Below are positions 5,987-6,893 of a stretch of DNA of 6,893 bases, one piece after another (within the stretch, counting starts at the first letter, position 1; every line of letters starts with the position of its first letter). The position numbers and the translations under genes are program-made. This DNA comes from JACDAN01 sp035707105 (lineage in GTDB: Bacteria; Actinomycetota; Thermoleophilia; Gaiellales; Gaiellaceae): positions 1 to 6,893 of the forward strand of contig DASSUI010000039.1 in assembly GCA_035707105.1 (NCBI GenBank), in the 5' to 3' direction. Below the pieces are notes generated by a model that was not told the origin of the DNA, ran no database searches, and saw only the letters and a program-made list of their open reading frames with translations.

Positions 5987-5994
5987 CAGCCCCG

Positions 5995-6720
5995 GTGAGC
6001 GCCCCCGTCCGCCTCGTGCGTCTCCGGAGCGAGCCCGAGAAGGCGGCCGTCCTGCTGGATGTCGACGGGACGCTCGCGCCGATCGTCGACCGGCCCGAGG
6101 ACGCGGCCGTCCCGGACGACACCCGGCGGGAGGTGGAGCGCCTCGCCGGCCGCTACCGGCTGGTGGCTTGCATCAGCGGCCGCCCGGCGGCGGATGCGCG
6201 GCGGATCGTGGGCCTCGAATGCGTCCGGTACGTGGGCGTCCACGGGCTCGAGAGCCACCCCGGCGTTCCCGAGTACACGCCGCAGCTCGAGCGGCTCGTC
6301 GAGGTCGCGGACTGGCCGTGGCGAGTCGAGAGCAAGGCAGGCGTCACCGTGGCGTTCCACTACCGCGAGGTCGAGGACGACGAGGCCCGCGCGGCCGTCG
6401 AGCGCGTCGCCTCGGCTGCCGCCGACCTGGGCCTGGCGGTCCAGCGCGGCAGGAAGGTGGTCGAGGCGAAGCCGCCGATCGACGCCGACAAGGGCACTGC
6501 TGTGCGCGAGCTGGTCGCCGAGCCGGGGATCGAGCGCGCCTTCTACGCGGGCGACGACACGACCGACCTCGACGCCTTCCACGGCCTCGACGAGGCGGGG
6601 CTCGACCTGGTCGTGAAGGTCGCGGTCGGCTCGCCGGAGATGAACCCGAGGATGCTCACCGAGGCCGACCTGGTCGTGGACGGCCCCGGTGAGCTTCTCT
6701 ACCTGCTGCGGACGCTCTAG
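5995..6720 (+). CDS. otsB: Trehalose-6-phosphate phosphatase
   Basis: This 241-residue cytoplasmic HAD-superfamily phosphatase converts trehalose-6-phosphate to trehalose, the second step of the OtsA-OtsB route to an osmotic and desiccation protectant. All four HAD motifs are present: DVDGTLAPI (nucleophile Asp22, acid/base Asp24), SGR with Ser61, Lys166 in DADKG, and GDDTTDLDAF (Asp187, Asp188, Asp191), the last being the hallmark of trehalose phosphatases. The length is close to that of E. coli OtsB. The frame stays open upstream to 5764, but that part is the antisense of the TauE/SafE gene. The GTG at 5995 gives an N-terminus 21 residues before the nucleophile, normal for the family; a GTG at 6016 is an alternative. 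No otsA lies in the visible flanks. The stop overlaps that of the convergent MFS gene. Confidence 0.93.
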   Translation: MSAPVRLVRLRSEPEKAAVLLDVDGTLAPIVDRPEDAAVPDDTRREVERLAGRYRLVACISGRPAADARRIVGLECVRYVGVHGLESHPGVPEYTPQLERLVEVADWPWRVESKAGVTVAFHYREVEDDEARAAVERVASAAADLGLAVQRGRKVVEAKPPIDADKGTAVRELVAEPGIERAFYAGDDTTDLDAFHGLDEAGLDLVVKVAVGSPEMNPRMLTEADLVVDGPGELLYLLRTL

Positions 6721-6893
6721 GCGGCCTCGAGCATCGGCTCGGGTGCCTCCTCCGCCTGCACGGGCGTCTCCAGCTCGCTGCGGCGCACGAGGACGAGTGC
6801 GACGACGATGCCGATCGCCGCCACGACGCCGCCCCAGATGAACGCCGCCTCGAAGCCGTCGGTCAGCGCCTTCGGCGCCGCCGTGCCGGCGGC
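6717..6893 (-). CDS. MFS transporter, C-terminal fragment (gene continues beyond the window)
   Basis: The last 58 residues of a membrane protein can be read on the minus strand from the window end to a TAG at 6719-6717. They comprise APKALTDGFEAAFIWGGVV, then a hydrophobic helix (VVAAIGIVVALVLV), a basic RR and an acidic tail rich in Glu and Pro that ends MLEAA. The pattern A-L-T-D-G-F-x-x-A-F followed by one small-residue helix and a basic stop is typical of the final transmembrane segment of 14-helix drug:H+ antiporters of the DHA2 (EmrB/QacA) type. The substrate is unknown. The stop codon overlaps the otsB stop in the palindrome CTAG, so the two genes converge with no intergenic space. Confidence 0.7.
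   Translation of the reverse strand, partial: AAGTAAPKALTDGFEAAFIWGGVVAAIGIVVALVLVRRSELETPVQAEEAPEPMLEAA

Noticed and set aside
5764..5994. N-terminal extension of OtsB
   Set aside because: The segment is antisense to the first TauE/SafE gene, is His/Glu/Arg-rich without a domain, and the HAD nucleophile is already at a normal distance from the GTG at 5995.

Overview
The window is about 6.9 kb of very GC-rich, tightly packed bacterial chromosome. Codon third positions are dominated by G and C, GTG starts are common, and the genes lack strong Shine-Dalgarno sequences. A Lon protease, an M23 envelope peptidase with an Ala/Gly/Ser-rich exported N-terminal region, OtsB and a DHA2-like MFS tail all fit a high-GC Actinomycetota. 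A deep lineage such as Thermoleophilia is a reasonable guess, but it rests on general resemblance and not on a marker gene. No RNA gene, insertion sequence, phage gene or CRISPR array was seen, so this looks like ordinary core chromosome.

Layout. (1) 1-1554 (+): the 3' two-thirds of lon, cut by the window edge. (2) 1620-2039 (+): a small single-helix membrane protein, probably YtxH-like, with its own ribosome binding site. (3) 2070-2098: a perfect 11-bp hairpin between converging genes. (4) 3585-2110 (-): a secreted M23 metallopeptidase. (5) 4081-3656 (-): a Fur-family regulator, divergent from (6) 4128-4850 (+): a ZIP-family metal transporter. The 46 bp between them hold a Fur/Zur-box-like operator. 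(7) 5970-4857 (-): an apparent three-gene operon of two half-length TauE/SafE permeases joined by a TGATG overlap, followed by an unrecognised acidic 130-residue protein. (8) 5995-6720 (+): trehalose-6-phosphate phosphatase (otsB), divergent from the permeases across only 24 bp. (9) 6893-6717 (-): the C-terminal end of an MFS permease whose stop codon overlaps that of otsB.

How the genes relate. The clearest functional unit is the regulator/ZIP pair, probably a self-contained zinc (or other divalent metal) uptake module in which the regulator represses both divergent promoters from one operator. The permease operon probably exports or imports a small organic or sulfur anion as a two-subunit carrier. 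lon, the peptidase and otsB are housekeeping or stress functions with no obvious joint pathway.

A pattern shared by several genes is the absence of a leader. At least three GTG starts (M23 peptidase, Fur regulator, first TauE/SafE gene), and possibly otsB and the ZIP gene, sit 6-9 nt after a -10-like hexamer. This is the spacing expected if transcription starts at the start codon. No wholly new system was found. The split permease pair, the shared metal-responsive operator and the leaderless pattern are the points most worth checking.
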